34,289 bases of DNA from Bacteroidia bacterium (GCA_016787705.1 JAEUTP010000028.1:1-34289), one strand, 5' to 3'. Counted from the first letter of the stretch, positions 6,564 to 15,042 are shown. Numbers and translations are program-made. The notes: generated by a model from the sequence alone, not told the origin.

Positions 6564-8138
6564 TTATATTTTATCTATAGCTAATTCTTTAGCAATGCTA
6601 TTATATAAATTCGTAAAATCATTAATAAAAACATCAACATCTAATTTATTTGTACCTCTCCATGGATTTATTACTTTACTAGCATTTGTTCCCCATCTTT
6701 TAGTTGAATAATGATATTTAAACCAATCCTTTGCCTTCTCTCTCTTTTCCATAATCTCTTCGTAAGTGAAGTCTTTAAAACATACTTGTTTATTATAATG
6801 TGGATTTATTGACTTCCATAAAGGGTCTTCATCGTCTAGTTCATACAAATAGGTAGCTAAAAGTCTTTCGGGAGAATTTTTAGATGGAAGAAGAATAATG
6901 TTTTTTATCTTTTCAATTTTTGAAGACTCCTTTGGCTTAGTTCTAACATCTCCATCAAGAATTATAATAGAATTTGGAAAACTAAAAGTGGGTACTTTTC
7001 TCAATGCTAGCTCAATTAGGCTTGAATCGGGTAATGTACAATCTACAAAGTTTAAGTTTTTAGCTTTGCCTTTTAATAAAGCTTTTGTAAAAATAACACC
7101 CTCTTTGTCTTCAGTATATACATCTATTCTAGATCTATTCTTGTTATCTTCATCTGTTGCGTTTAAACGATGCTTTATTGTATTGAAAGTAACATCATTT
7201 ATTATTTTTACTTTTTTGTTGAGTTTTTCTAAAAAAAGAACTTTAATTTGATCTTTTGTTGCAATATGTTTCGTAAGATCTTTTTGCAATTCACATGCAA
7301 ATTCTAAAATTGAAAGAGAATGTGTTGTTAGAATTATTTGAATATTAAAAGAAGATGCAAATTTCCGAAGTTCTTTGATTAATTTTATTTGAGAAGCTGG
7401 ATAAAAAGTTGCATCTAGTTCATCAATAGCAAGAATGCCACCTTTATAATCACTTTTATATTTTTCTTTTAATCTTCTGAAGGATAAAATAGCTAATAAA
7501 ATCTTACCTAAATTATCTTGACCAGCAGAATTTTGTTTCCAGTCATACTCATCAGTATTAATGCCAACAGTATTTTTATTTGCACTTATTAAATAATTAC
7601 TTTTATTTAATTTATCTTGTGATATTAAAATTTTATTGTGCCATTGTTTATACAATACATCTTCTTCTTCAGTTAAATTTAATGATGAGCTGATTTTTAA
7701 CTTATTATCCTCGCCAATAGGAAGTAATCTTTTTAAACTTAAATATATAACTGGTAATTGAATGTAGCCTGATCCCGCGCCTTTATTTCCTTTTTTCCAA
7801 AACCTAATTTTTGTCCCTCTTTTAATACTTTCTAAAACAAATGGATTGGTTTCATTATGAAGATGTAAGGCCCATTCGTGTGATTTAACCGTGTCGAATT
7901 TATCAGATAATTTAAATTTTTCGCTAAAAGCGGATTTAAATGATCCACCACATAAGGGCTTCTCTGCTTTCATTAAATTGCCTTTGTCAGTAATCGTAAA
8001 AGGTTGACTAAGCATTCCAAGAATTGTCGTTTTTTGAGTGCCATTCTGACCAGCGATAATAGTTAATTGACTCCCAAGACTAAATGAAATTTCATCAAAC
8101 CCTCTAAATTTTTTTATATCAATTTTTTTTATAATCAT
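6564..8138 (-). CDS. OLD-like AAA/ABC-type ATPase with TOPRIM-like C-terminal domain
   Basis: The 524-residue protein starts as a RecF/OLD-type ATPase (KKIDIKKFRGFDEISFSLGS). Its Walker A is GQNGTQKTT (30-38), with Gln where the usual GKT glycine lies. A signature-like SAGQDNLGK (204-212), Walker B ILAIDELD (235-242) and a switch His in TTHS (273) follow. The C-terminal part has a possible TOPRIM arrangement: Glu in YTEDKEGVIF (about 343-346), then IIILDGDVR (391-399) with the DxD, and LLPSKNSPERLL. OLD-family proteins couple ATP hydrolysis to nicking or cleavage of DNA and many act in phage defence. It is the last gene of an operon with a methyltransferase and a ParB-like/HEPN gene, so I infer it is the effector or sensor. 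The TOPRIM call is moderate; the ATPase call is firm. Confidence 0.85.
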   Translation of the reverse strand: MIIKKIDIKKFRGFDEISFSLGSQLTIIAGQNGTQKTTILGMLSQPFTITDKGNLMKAEKPLCGGSFKSAFSEKFKLSDKFDTVKSHEWALHLHNETNPFVLESIKRGTKIRFWKKGNKGAGSGYIQLPVIYLSLKRLLPIGEDNKLKISSSLNLTEEEDVLYKQWHNKILISQDKLNKSNYLISANKNTVGINTDEYDWKQNSAGQDNLGKILLAILSFRRLKEKYKSDYKGGILAIDELDATFYPASQIKLIKELRKFASSFNIQIILTTHSLSILEFACELQKDLTKHIATKDQIKVLFLEKLNKKVKIINDVTFNTIKHRLNATDEDNKNRSRIDVYTEDKEGVIFTKALLKGKAKNLNFVDCTLPDSSLIELALRKVPTFSFPNSIIILDGDVRTKPKESSKIEKIKNIILLPSKNSPERLLATYLYELDDEDPLWKSINPHYNKQVCFKDFTYEEIMEKREKAKDWFKYHYSTKRWGTNASKVINPWRGTNKLDVDVFINDFTNLYNSIAKELAIDKI

Positions 8139-8169
8139 TTAATGAAATTTAAAAATTAAATAGCTTTAA

Positions 8170-9054
8170 TTATGCGTTTACTAAAGACTTCATTCCTTCT
8201 TCTATATGTATTAAAGAACATTTAGAAGGTAGTTTTAATTTATCTGAAAATACAAATACTTCTTTGCCTTTGTATACTTTTGCAACGCTGTATTGCAAAT
8301 CATAAAGAAAGTGCCTTCTTCGTTGATATAATTTAACTATATCTTCAACACCGTCATAGGAAAGAACCCATTTATGTTTAATTTCTCTTTGAATAGTTTT
8401 AGCTAGACGAGCGTGGTCGCTTTTATTATATGCATTCAAATATAACTCACTTCCTTTTTCATAGTAAGGAGGGTCAAGATATACTAAAGTGTCCTTAGGT
8501 AAATTTGGAATGTAGTTTTCTATATAGTATTCGGCGTCAAAGTTAGTTATTGAAATCTTATCCTTATATCGAACTATTGACTCTATTCTTCTAATTAAAT
8601 CATCTTTTGAAAAACGTGCGTCCATTTTATAATTACCTGTTTGGTCATATCCACCGATAACTCCTGCTGCTAATACCCCTGAACGGTTACATCTGTTTAA
8701 ATAAAACACACTGAACCCAAGTTCTAATATTTTTCTTTTATCACATTTTTGAACTACGGCTTTCCTAATTCTCCATTCCTCCACTGTCATCGACGCAGAT
8801 GAAATTAAGCGACATAATTCTTCTGTTTTATTTAATACACAATACCAAAAAGCATAAATACCAAAATCAGAATCATTAAGATGAATATGTTCTACATTAT
8901 TAGAAAGAAGCAAATTAATTGCCACGCCTGCACCACCAGCATATGGCTCTACATAATGCCCCTTAATTTTGTTGGCCTCTAGAATTTCAATAATGAATGG
9001 AGTTAGACGCTGTTTCCCTCCTGGGTATCTTAATGGTGTCTTAAATTTACTCAT
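8170..9054 (-). CDS. D12-class (Dam-like) DNA adenine N6-methyltransferase
   Basis: The 294-residue protein has all the marks of the D12 family. PLRYPGGK (7-14) is motif X, VEPYAGGAGVA (35-45) is the S-adenosylmethionine-binding motif I, FYLNRCNRSGVL (117-128) is the family signature, and DPPY (194-197) is catalytic motif IV. Length matches Dam/DpnM-type enzymes. It should methylate adenine in a short DNA site; the target cannot be read from the sequence. It starts 3 bp after the stop of the ParB-like gene and is followed by the ATPase 31 bp later, so it is likely co-transcribed with them. In this context it probably marks self DNA rather than acting as housekeeping Dam. Confidence 0.93.
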   Translation of the reverse strand: MSKFKTPLRYPGGKQRLTPFIIEILEANKIKGHYVEPYAGGAGVAINLLLSNNVEHIHLNDSDFGIYAFWYCVLNKTEELCRLISSASMTVEEWRIRKAVVQKCDKRKILELGFSVFYLNRCNRSGVLAAGVIGGYDQTGNYKMDARFSKDDLIRRIESIVRYKDKISITNFDAEYYIENYIPNLPKDTLVYLDPPYYEKGSELYLNAYNKSDHARLAKTIQREIKHKWVLSYDGVEDIVKLYQRRRHFLYDLQYSVAKVYKGKEVFVFSDKLKLPSKCSLIHIEEGMKSLVNA

Positions 9055-9057
9055 ATT

Positions 9058-10515
9058 TTAAATATTCATTGCTTCTAGCAAAGGAAACACATTCCCAAAC
9101 AATGTGCAAATATCTGATGGTTGAACTGAGAACTTTTCATTGTGTACAAGTTGATTCATTGACCTAACTGATAAAATACCTTCTGCTCTTGTTATCTCAG
9201 TTGTTGCGCCATGAAGTACTTTTACCTTTATTTGATCTTTATTATTATTTGTCAAGTGCTTATTTACATCTCTTAATAAATCTGCTAGAGACTTATCTGA
9301 TGGTTTTTTTCCAGAACCAGCTTTAGGTATTGTTTTTAGACTGATTCCATTCTCATCACAATATAGTTTTGCAGAAATCTCAAAAGCACTTCTTAATAGA
9401 AAGCAAAAGGCAATCGGATTTTTTGTAATCGATAATGTGATTAACTCATTTTTTAATGTAACAACCTTTGGCCTACCAGTCTTCGGTTTGAACTTTTTCA
9501 ATGTACCAACAACTTCTCTTGGGTCATTAATTGCATATGATTTAGGAGTTGCTTTTGCTGTACCTTTTTTTGCTTGAGCAGTTGCTGTTGCAGAAGAATT
9601 ATTTGAAGTTGATTGTGAAGTACCGGTATTTGCTCCGCCGCCAGCAGCATTACTTGATGAATTAGAATTACCACTATTGCTATTTGCCTGGGTATTATTA
9701 GATGTTGATTGTGTCGCTTGAGGTAGCGGTTTTGCGCCATACTTAGTTACATACTTTTCTGTTTCATTTCTAAAATCTCTTGTATGCACTTCCTGAACTC
9801 CAACATCGTACATCAAATTTTCTAAGTCAGATGCATATTTAGTCTTGGGATAATCCTTAACTAAATCTGCCACGCTTTTATAACCTAATCTTGCAAATAA
9901 ATGTCTTAATCCTTCGTCTAATACAGTTAGATTATAATCTCCAGCCCAGCGCTCTTTTTGAAGCCCATTTGCATTTTGTCCATGTTTCAAATACTTTTCA
10001 AGTAAATCTAATGCTGGCTCTTGAACTTTATTTACTTCTCGATTATGTCTTGCTGTTGCTATTGATGCCCACTTATCTCTTGCAGCTAATTCCCCTTTAC
10101 CATGGGCTAATGAAATGATTTTATCAATAGTGTTTTTTTCGCTAGGCTTATATATTGAACATGGAACTTGAAGGTTTTCGTTTTTCCATTCATCGGATAG
10201 TTTTTTAATGGAACTAAGAAGGTCTTCTCTAATACTAAACTTCTTTGCGTCAATTAAACCATGAATTATTTTCAAACAAGCGATTCTTCGGTTACCTTCC
10301 ATGACAGTATATTTACTGTTTTCTTCTAGAAGAATGATGTTTTCCGTAGGCAAATAACCATCCGTGATTATACTTTCCATTACGCCATAAAATTTATTTG
10401 CGTTAATGGAAATCATAGCTTTTATAGCATCAACTTCATTTTTTTGTGGAACAGTACGATAATTTTTTAAATCAAGGTTAAGTTTACTTACCTCTATTTT
10501 AGCACTTTTAGACAT
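9058..10515 (-). CDS. ParB/Srx-like N-terminal domain protein with HEPN-like C-terminus
   Basis: The 485-residue protein opens with a ParB-like fold: ISINANKFYGVMESIITDGYLPTENI, then SKYTVMEGNRRIACLK, where GNRR (74-77) matches the ParB/sulfiredoxin GxRR motif that binds CTP or ATP. A helical middle part follows. A long low-complexity linker of Ser, Asn, Gln, Thr and Ala spans about 265-325, then an Ala/Lys-rich tract. The C-terminal domain (about 355-485) has FCFLLRSAFEISAKLY and RSMNQLVHNEKF. The R451-x6-H458 spacing fits the Rx4-6H motif of HEPN ribonucleases. It is the first gene of the three-gene operon. I infer a sensor or regulatory N-terminus joined to a possible RNase; neither activity is proven. 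Confidence 0.75.
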   Translation of the reverse strand: MSKSAKIEVSKLNLDLKNYRTVPQKNEVDAIKAMISINANKFYGVMESIITDGYLPTENIILLEENSKYTVMEGNRRIACLKIIHGLIDAKKFSIREDLLSSIKKLSDEWKNENLQVPCSIYKPSEKNTIDKIISLAHGKGELAARDKWASIATARHNREVNKVQEPALDLLEKYLKHGQNANGLQKERWAGDYNLTVLDEGLRHLFARLGYKSVADLVKDYPKTKYASDLENLMYDVGVQEVHTRDFRNETEKYVTKYGAKPLPQATQSTSNNTQANSNSGNSNSSSNAAGGGANTGTSQSTSNNSSATATAQAKKGTAKATPKSYAINDPREVVGTLKKFKPKTGRPKVVTLKNELITLSITKNPIAFCFLLRSAFEISAKLYCDENGISLKTIPKAGSGKKPSDKSLADLLRDVNKHLTNNNKDQIKVKVLHGATTEITRAEGILSVRSMNQLVHNEKFSVQPSDICTLFGNVFPLLEAMNI

Positions 10516-10617
10516 AAATGATATGGTTTGAAAATAAGATTAAATATAGTAAAAATAAGTATCATATGTCTATGGGTGTTAATACGTATTGGCAGGCGTT
10601 ATATTATATAGATAGAT

Positions 10618-10952
10618 ACCATACGCCTGTGGCTATGCGCTTTTGACTGAGCGGACGCGAGATGCGCAAAATAGCCCGCCAGTTGGCGGGCACCGATTTG
10701 TTGAGGGGAGGAATTTAGCTTATTTGTTTTTTGCCTGTCTTTTGCAAAAAGCAAATGTGCTAAATTGAGGACAGCCAAAACGGGTTTGGAAAACCCGAAA
10801 AAGAGGGGAGGAGAGTAAAAACTAAAAACCGTTTCAAGTTTCCTAAACTGTTGCTATGAAACCCTGTTCTTGTCGGCACGTACCTTTTTTGAAACCGAAA
10901 AGATTGTTGTCTGCGGTAAAATTGTCTTTGGAATTGTCACTGGGCGCATTGA
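10618..10952. repeat. Accessory repeat block, copy 1 (homologous to 19137-19510)
   Basis: The block begins ACCATACGCCTGTGGCT followed by the TGAGCGGA..CGAGATGCGC hairpin. It continues through an inverted repeat GCCCGCC/GGCGGGC (10674-10692), stem-loop copy C (10714-10764: TTTAGCTTATTTG with GCAAATGTGCTAAA) and AGCCAAAACGGG..CCCGAAAAAGAG. It ends in GGTAAAATTGTCTTTGGAATTGTC...GCGCATTGAACATAAC. The same order of landmarks appears at 19137-19513, with the hairpin interiors changed. No convincing gene lies in 10516-11205. Confidence 0.7.
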
Positions 10953-11134
10953 ACATAACGTTTTGCGAATTTGCCCAGTGCGGCTTTCGAAGCTTCCTGT
11001 GTCTATACCCACAAATGTTTATATCGAAGATAACTGTTTTTTAGCGAGCCACAAAAAAGGTCTGCGAAGCAGGCAATTTGTCCGTGCGCGAGCGGTGACC
11101 GAGTCCGCCGCATTGGGCGAATTTGCTGTTAGCT
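10953..11134 (-). repeat. attC-like site b
   Basis: The site starts at TAAC 10956-10959 and ends in CTGTTAGCT (11126-11134). The inner arms GCGAATTTGCCCAGTGCGGC (10965-10984) and GCCGCATTGGGCGAATTTGC (about 11107-11126) are reverse complements except for three positions that still allow G-U pairs. On the minus strand it reads TAACAGC...ACGTTATG, the classical attC direction. Confidence 0.8.
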
Positions 11135-11205
11135 GTCTGCCAGCCGCACATAGTTTTTCTGTCGGTGTCCGCCGTTATTTTGTATATTTAATACTTAGTA
11201 ATTAA

Positions 11206-11682
11206 GTGAACATGAAAAACGAAATTGAAATTATTGGAGGAATTGTCGGTACAATAGGTGGAACGCTTGGTATTGTAAGCTGGATTCAAACAAGAACTCA
11301 AAGTCATAGGTATTTTAATCAAATAACATATAGTAATCACCTTAAACATAAATATAAGTTATGTTTTGAAAACACCCGTTGTCCAGAAACAGATAATGTT
11401 AATATGTATTATTTATGGGATTTGATTGACAATATTCGTGAGTTTAAGAAACACGAGAACAAATTCAAGGGACTAAAAACGAGTTCTTGTTTTAACGATG
11501 TTTTTATTTATTCAGATGTCATTAAGTTTGATCATTGGACTCCTTTAAATTGGTTTAATTATGATACTGAAGTCAACAATGAGCACACTATAAATGATTA
11601 CAACGAAAAGAAAACGCACATTGAAAGGCTGAAACCATTCTTTAAAGAATTTTACATTTCGGTCTTTGAAAATATAGATTAA
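11206..11682 (+). CDS. Small membrane-anchored hypothetical protein
   Basis: Up to 158 residues from a GTG at 11206; the in-frame ATG at 11212 (MKNEIEIIGGIV) is the more likely start and gives 156. A single hydrophobic segment (IIGGIVGTIGGTLGIVSWI, about residues 9-27) should anchor it, with a mainly charged, aromatic cytoplasmic part rich in Asn and Lys. I recognise no family. It is the only gene in the attC-bounded block 11134-12023 that runs against the cassette direction, and its stop overlaps the stop of the next gene by 4 bp, tail to tail. Confidence 0.65.
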   Translation: MNMKNEIEIIGGIVGTIGGTLGIVSWIQTRTQSHRYFNQITYSNHLKHKYKLCFENTRCPETDNVNMYYLWDLIDNIREFKKHENKFKGLKTSSCFNDVFIYSDVIKFDHWTPLNWFNYDTEVNNEHTINDYNEKKTHIERLKPFFKEFYISVFENID

Positions 11683-11981
11683 GTAATATTTAAATGCTTA
11701 ACTAAAATTTTTTCCACTTCCTCTGCTGTCATGTCATTGAAGTCGTCTCCAAGAGTGTATGGTAATTTGTCCGAAGTGGGAGGTTTTTCTAAGGAAACAA
11801 AAAACTTGTTGTCTGTTTTACCGTTGTCAGTGATATAAACTGTGTATTGCTTTGACTTGTCGGCAAAACCAATTGCAGTATTATCTGCGTCCCAGTAGTC
11901 TGTAATGATGATATTTGTCGCCCCGTATTTATTTATAAGATGGTCTGTTAGTCGTTTTATTTGATCGGTCTTTTGTTCCAT
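11679..11981 (-). CDS. Small acidic hypothetical protein, cassette-borne
   Basis: The product is 100 residues, soluble and without signal peptide. It begins with a helical region (DQIKRLTDHLINKYGATNIIIT), continues with several predicted beta-strands (YTVYITDNGKTDNKFFVSL) and ends with an acidic helix (MTAEEVEKILVKHLNI). I do not recognise it. The start lies about 45 bp after the core of attC-like site c, the normal place for a cassette gene, and it points in the cassette direction. It meets the plus-strand gene tail to tail. Confidence 0.65.
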   Translation of the reverse strand: MEQKTDQIKRLTDHLINKYGATNIIITDYWDADNTAIGFADKSKQYTVYITDNGKTDNKFFVSLEKPPTSDKLPYTLGDDFNDMTAEEVEKILVKHLNIT

Positions 11982-12022
11982 TGTCCGAGTGATTGTCTTT
12001 AGGTCGATGTCCGGCTGGTTGC

Positions 12023-12135
12023 AGCTAACGTTTGGCGGCTAAAAGTTGTGCCGCCGTCCGTGATTTAAATGTACGGGAGTCCGCCGAATGTTACAATACC
12101 GAAATGCGCGGCATAACTTTTAGGTGCTGTTATAG
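12023..12135 (-). repeat. attC-like site c
   Basis: The plus strand reads TAACGTTTGGCGGCTA...TAGGTGCTGTTATAG. The inner arms TAAAAGTTGTGCCGC (12040-12054) and GCGGCATAACTTTTA (12108-12122) pair almost perfectly. The outer GGCGGC and GGTGC stay unpaired and TAAC/GTTA close the stem, matching the R-box/spacer/L-box layout of attC sites. It lies right after the stop of the minus-strand gene at 12145, as expected for a cassette. Confidence 0.85.
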
Positions 12136-12144
12136 CCAGTGCTT

Positions 12145-12777
12145 TCACTCCCGATTAGTGATTGTCCATTTTTTCATTACCATTTTCTTGTCAACGTCCT
12201 CTTCAATAATGCCATGGACAAAGATAATTTTATTTAAATACTCCTTTTTCCAACTCGACAAGTTGTCCATGTAGAGATTTATTGTATCTGATAGGGTTAT
12301 TGCTAACATTGGAATGCCTTTCTTTTTTATTGCTTTACCCTTTACAGTAAAATATTTAACGAAGGTTTCAGTCTTCAATTTATCTGGACTTACTCTTTGA
12401 TAGACCATACCTCCTGAATTCACTACCTCAAGTGTAGAATAGAAGTTGGGTTCTTTGTCGTAACCCCTATGCCAAATGCATTTATGGGTATATGTGTAAA
12501 AAATTATTGTAATTGTGTCTCCGTTTAAACGCCATGTGCCAAGGTTGGATTCTGGGTCTCCGGTTTTACCGTCACTCCAATTTATTGCAATGGGAAATTC
12601 TTTTAACTCGATTGAATTATATCCCGTTCTAAAAGGCCCATCATTGCTTTCGTTGTAATATAGTCCGATTGGCGAAGTGCTAACCTCAAACCCATTCTGT
12701 CCGGCCAAAAGTGTCACAAAGTAAAGAAGTAAAATTGTATAATATAGTCTTTGATTATTCATCTTAGTCTCCGGCAA
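12145..12777 (-). CDS. Secreted hypothetical protein, cassette-borne
   Basis: The product is 210 residues, or 205 if the second ATG (MNNQRLYY) is used, which places the signal peptide better. The signal (YYTILLLYFVTLLAG) is followed by a beta-rich domain with GTWRLNGDTITIIFYTYTHKC and a Lys-rich C-terminus (MVMKKWTITNRE). The GTWRLNGDTITI segment resembles lipocalin-like or copper-resistance-like folds, but this is only a shape resemblance. No family is assigned. It is alone between attC-like sites d and c and points in the cassette direction. Confidence 0.7.
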   Translation of the reverse strand: MPETKMNNQRLYYTILLLYFVTLLAGQNGFEVSTSPIGLYYNESNDGPFRTGYNSIELKEFPIAINWSDGKTGDPESNLGTWRLNGDTITIIFYTYTHKCIWHRGYDKEPNFYSTLEVVNSGGMVYQRVSPDKLKTETFVKYFTVKGKAIKKKGIPMLAITLSDTINLYMDNLSSWKKEYLNKIIFVHGIIEEDVDKKMVMKKWTITNRE

Positions 12778-12877
12778 GCTAAAACTATGAGAAGTGTCGC
12801 CATTAATTTATTTCGTCTTTTGTCTTGAAATTAATTTGTCCTTTTGTCTGTTAATGTTTTATGTCTGTCAGCATTGG

Positions 12878-12963
12878 CTATAACGGTTTGCAGCTAAGCG
12901 AAGAAGGCTTTTGTCTAGGCGGTTAGTTGGTTAAAAGCCTTTTTTGCTTAGGTGCTGTTAGCG
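12878..12963 (-). repeat. attC-like site d (shortest, 86 bp)
   Basis: The plus strand runs from TAACGGTTTGCAG (12881) to GGTGCTGTTAGCG (12963). The arms CTAAGCGAAGAAGGCTTTT (12894-12912) and AAAAGCCTTTTTTGCTTAG (12933-12951) pair along almost their whole length. It lies 6 bp beyond the stop of the BtrH-like gene at 12970. Confidence 0.85.
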
Positions 12964-12969
12964 GTTCGG

Positions 12970-13950
12970 CTATATTGTCGCCAATATTTCCATTGTCGTT
13001 TTTTCTTTGTTTGATATTATTTTTAAAATGTCTGATGCTTGTTGAATATATTTAAAGTCTTTTGTTTGGCTTACTTTTTCAAATAGTTGTGAAACCGAAG
13101 TCCAAAGTTCTGCAATTTCTACAAATGCTTCATGTCCTGATTTTAGTTTGTCAAGTTTAAGTATGTCGTAACTTTCTTTTAAAAAGTCTCGGTATAAATT
13201 TCTAAATAATGCACCGCCTGTTCCTGCTTTTTCCATCATCATTGCGGATGTCTTAAATTCGGTTTCAATGTCTTTACTTGTCTTAAACCATTTGATTATT
13301 TCTGTGCTCGTTTTTGAAATACCTTTGTAACCAATGTTTGTTATCGGTGGATTTATATAGTCATTAGCATTATTTCTGATTGCTGTAATAATTGAAGTTT
13401 TTAAGTCAAACTTTTTATCTGTTTTACTCAATGTGTAATACAAATTTTTAGATGACATTGGACCTTTTTCTGCTCTTGCCAACGCTAAACTTTTTAAGCT
13501 TGTTTTTACTTGTCCGCCTTGTTGCTTAGTGTCAACTAAATACGCATTTTCATTGTCATAGTTGTAAAGTGCAGCATAATGTCCTGCGAAATGAAATGGT
13601 CGTGAAAAATATTGTAAATGAAAACAGTCTAACTTTAAGCCAACCACCTGTCCGTTGTCAATGAGTTCTTTTACGTTGTCCCAAGCTTTTTGAGTTGAAG
13701 CAGTTTCTTTAACTGTCAATTCAAGATTTAGATTTCTTGCAATATTTTGAGTTAAGAGGTCTGTCTTTACTCGTCCACCAATAAACGGAAAATTCATTGA
13801 TTTCATATTCCAAAATATAAATCCAAGTCCTTCGCCTAAACCAAAAAGCATTGGTTCAGAAAGTTCAATGTCGAGCTGTCGTAACAAAGTTCCTGTCGCT
13901 GTTGTTTCGCAATGTTGTCCGTCGAATGGTTTTATTTTCTCTATTTTCAT
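12970..13950 (-). CDS. BtrH-type N-terminal domain protein (putative acyl/peptidyl transferase), cassette-borne
   Basis: The 326-residue protein begins KPFDGQHCETTATGTLLRQL and continues with SEPMLFGLGEGLGFIFW, the pattern of the butirosin biosynthesis protein H N-terminal family. This is a papain/C39-like fold that moves an acyl group from a carrier protein to an acceptor. Candidate catalytic residues are C14, H124 (FAGHYAALYNYD) and D140 (AYLVDTK). The rest, residues 165-326, is helical and resembles the DUF4872 part found with this domain. A promoter-like TAATTTTG (minus strand, 13971-13964) lies 14 bp before the ATG. It sits alone between attC-like sites e and d. Substrate and carrier are unknown; an ACP-like gene lies at 1-102 beyond the far attC-like site, but a link is only speculative. 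Confidence 0.8.
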   Translation of the reverse strand: MKIEKIKPFDGQHCETTATGTLLRQLDIELSEPMLFGLGEGLGFIFWNMKSMNFPFIGGRVKTDLLTQNIARNLNLELTVKETASTQKAWDNVKELIDNGQVVGLKLDCFHLQYFSRPFHFAGHYAALYNYDNENAYLVDTKQQGGQVKTSLKSLALARAEKGPMSSKNLYYTLSKTDKKFDLKTSIITAIRNNANDYINPPITNIGYKGISKTSTEIIKWFKTSKDIETEFKTSAMMMEKAGTGGALFRNLYRDFLKESYDILKLDKLKSGHEAFVEIAELWTSVSQLFEKVSQTKDFKYIQQASDILKIISNKEKTTMEILATI

Positions 13951-14023
13951 TTTGATTTTTTGTCAAAATTATATTGTCTAACTGACAACCCTATGTCAGT
14001 AGTGTTTGTCTTTTATAGCTGAC

Positions 14024-14118
14024 CGCTAACGTTTTCAGGCCTTGCGCCGTTTTTTGCTTTGTCAAGTTACACATTTGAGCGCTAACCCGCAAAAAATGGA
14101 GCAAGACCTGTGTTATAG
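14024..14118 (-). repeat. attC-like site e
   Basis: The plus strand runs from GCTAACGTTTTCAGG (14025) to CCTGTGTTATAG (14118). The arms CAGGCCTTGCGCCGTTTTTTGC (14036-14057, only its ends matter) and GCAAAAAATGGAGCAAGACCTG (about 14089-14110) pair with small bulges. The direction is the same as for the other sites. Confidence 0.82.
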
Positions 14119-14170
14119 GTTGTGCACCCACACAAAGTTTAAACTCTGCTTGCGTGTCTGCCGAACCCTA

Positions 14171-14947
14171 TTATTCAATTTTTTTAATGAAGTCTGGAGT
14201 TATTAAATTCATAAAAGTTATAACGTCATTTATTGCCTTTAAAATATTAAACTTTAGCATTTTATTTATTTCATTAAAATAAACATTAAAGTCTTCGTCC
14301 GAATTTGTTTTTAAATGAACCAAGTCATTACGCAAATTATTGAGATTAATTAAAGAACACCTTAAACCGTCTTTGTCGGACCAGAAATCATTCAACTTTA
14401 ATGATTGAGGAAGATCTGTCGTGAGTTTATCTTTAAATTTTCCATTTCTTTCAATATTATTTTTGTCAGGATAGTCATTTGGAATGCTATGATTAATAAA
14501 AGCTTCAACGGAAGTCGTCAGCATTATTATTGAAGTCATGCGAAGTTTAAAGAATTCATTATAACAATTGTGGGTTTCATCAGCATCCACGTCCAACAAG
14601 TAAGCATTGTCGACCTTTTTATTCGTTTTCTTTGCGCAAACCGGAAAGCTTGTCTGCTTAATGGTTTCCGAGTCATTGAAACATTTTATAGAGAAGTCTA
14701 AATACAAATGAACAGGATTAGGAAAAACACTGAAATATTTTTCGTTACCAACAGGAACGATTGGGCCTGTCCGAATAACCCTTTGAGCACCGTCCGTAAA
14801 TTGAGCTATTAAAACATTGGGTGTGTTAAAGTTTACAACATTTAATTTGCTCCCGTCAGGTTTAACGGAGTTTGGAATTATGTCCCTGTCGATACACTCT
14901 TGAGTTATTTGTCTGTTGGGATAGGGAGCTATTTTTATGTTTTTCAT
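14171..14947 (-). CDS. HEPN-motif protein, cassette-borne
   Basis: The 258-residue protein is soluble. Residues 130-258 form a helical domain with SIIMLTTSVEAFINHSIP and LNNLRNDLVHLK. R206-N-D-L-V-H211 is the R-x4-6-H motif of HEPN ribonucleases and related proteins, preceded by a helix carrying Glu, as is usual. The N-terminal half is beta-rich and unrecognised. HEPN proteins are common in toxin-antitoxin and abortive-infection systems, so a defence role is plausible, though many HEPN-like proteins have no RNase activity. It lies alone between attC-like sites f and e, with its start about 95 bp after the site f core. Confidence 0.7.
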   Translation of the reverse strand: MKNIKIAPYPNRQITQECIDRDIIPNSVKPDGSKLNVVNFNTPNVLIAQFTDGAQRVIRTGPIVPVGNEKYFSVFPNPVHLYLDFSIKCFNDSETIKQTSFPVCAKKTNKKVDNAYLLDVDADETHNCYNEFFKLRMTSIIMLTTSVEAFINHSIPNDYPDKNNIERNGKFKDKLTTDLPQSLKLNDFWSDKDGLRCSLINLNNLRNDLVHLKTNSDEDFNVYFNEINKMLKFNILKAINDVITFMNLITPDFIKKIE

Positions 14948-15042
14948 TTAAGTAATAATTAAAGTCCTGATGTCTGTGTTGTTGTCGACCGAATAATTGT
15001 CGACCGATAAATCGTCATTGGTAACGTCGATGGGTGCATTAC

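Noticed and set aside
6564..8138. PARIS (AriA/AriB) assignment
   Set aside because: No separate DUF4435-type AriB gene is adjacent, and the neighbours are a methyltransferase and a ParB-like protein.
10870..11205. Plus-strand ORF of 111 codons
   Set aside because: It lies across the whole of attC-like site b, whose palindromic arms explain its length.
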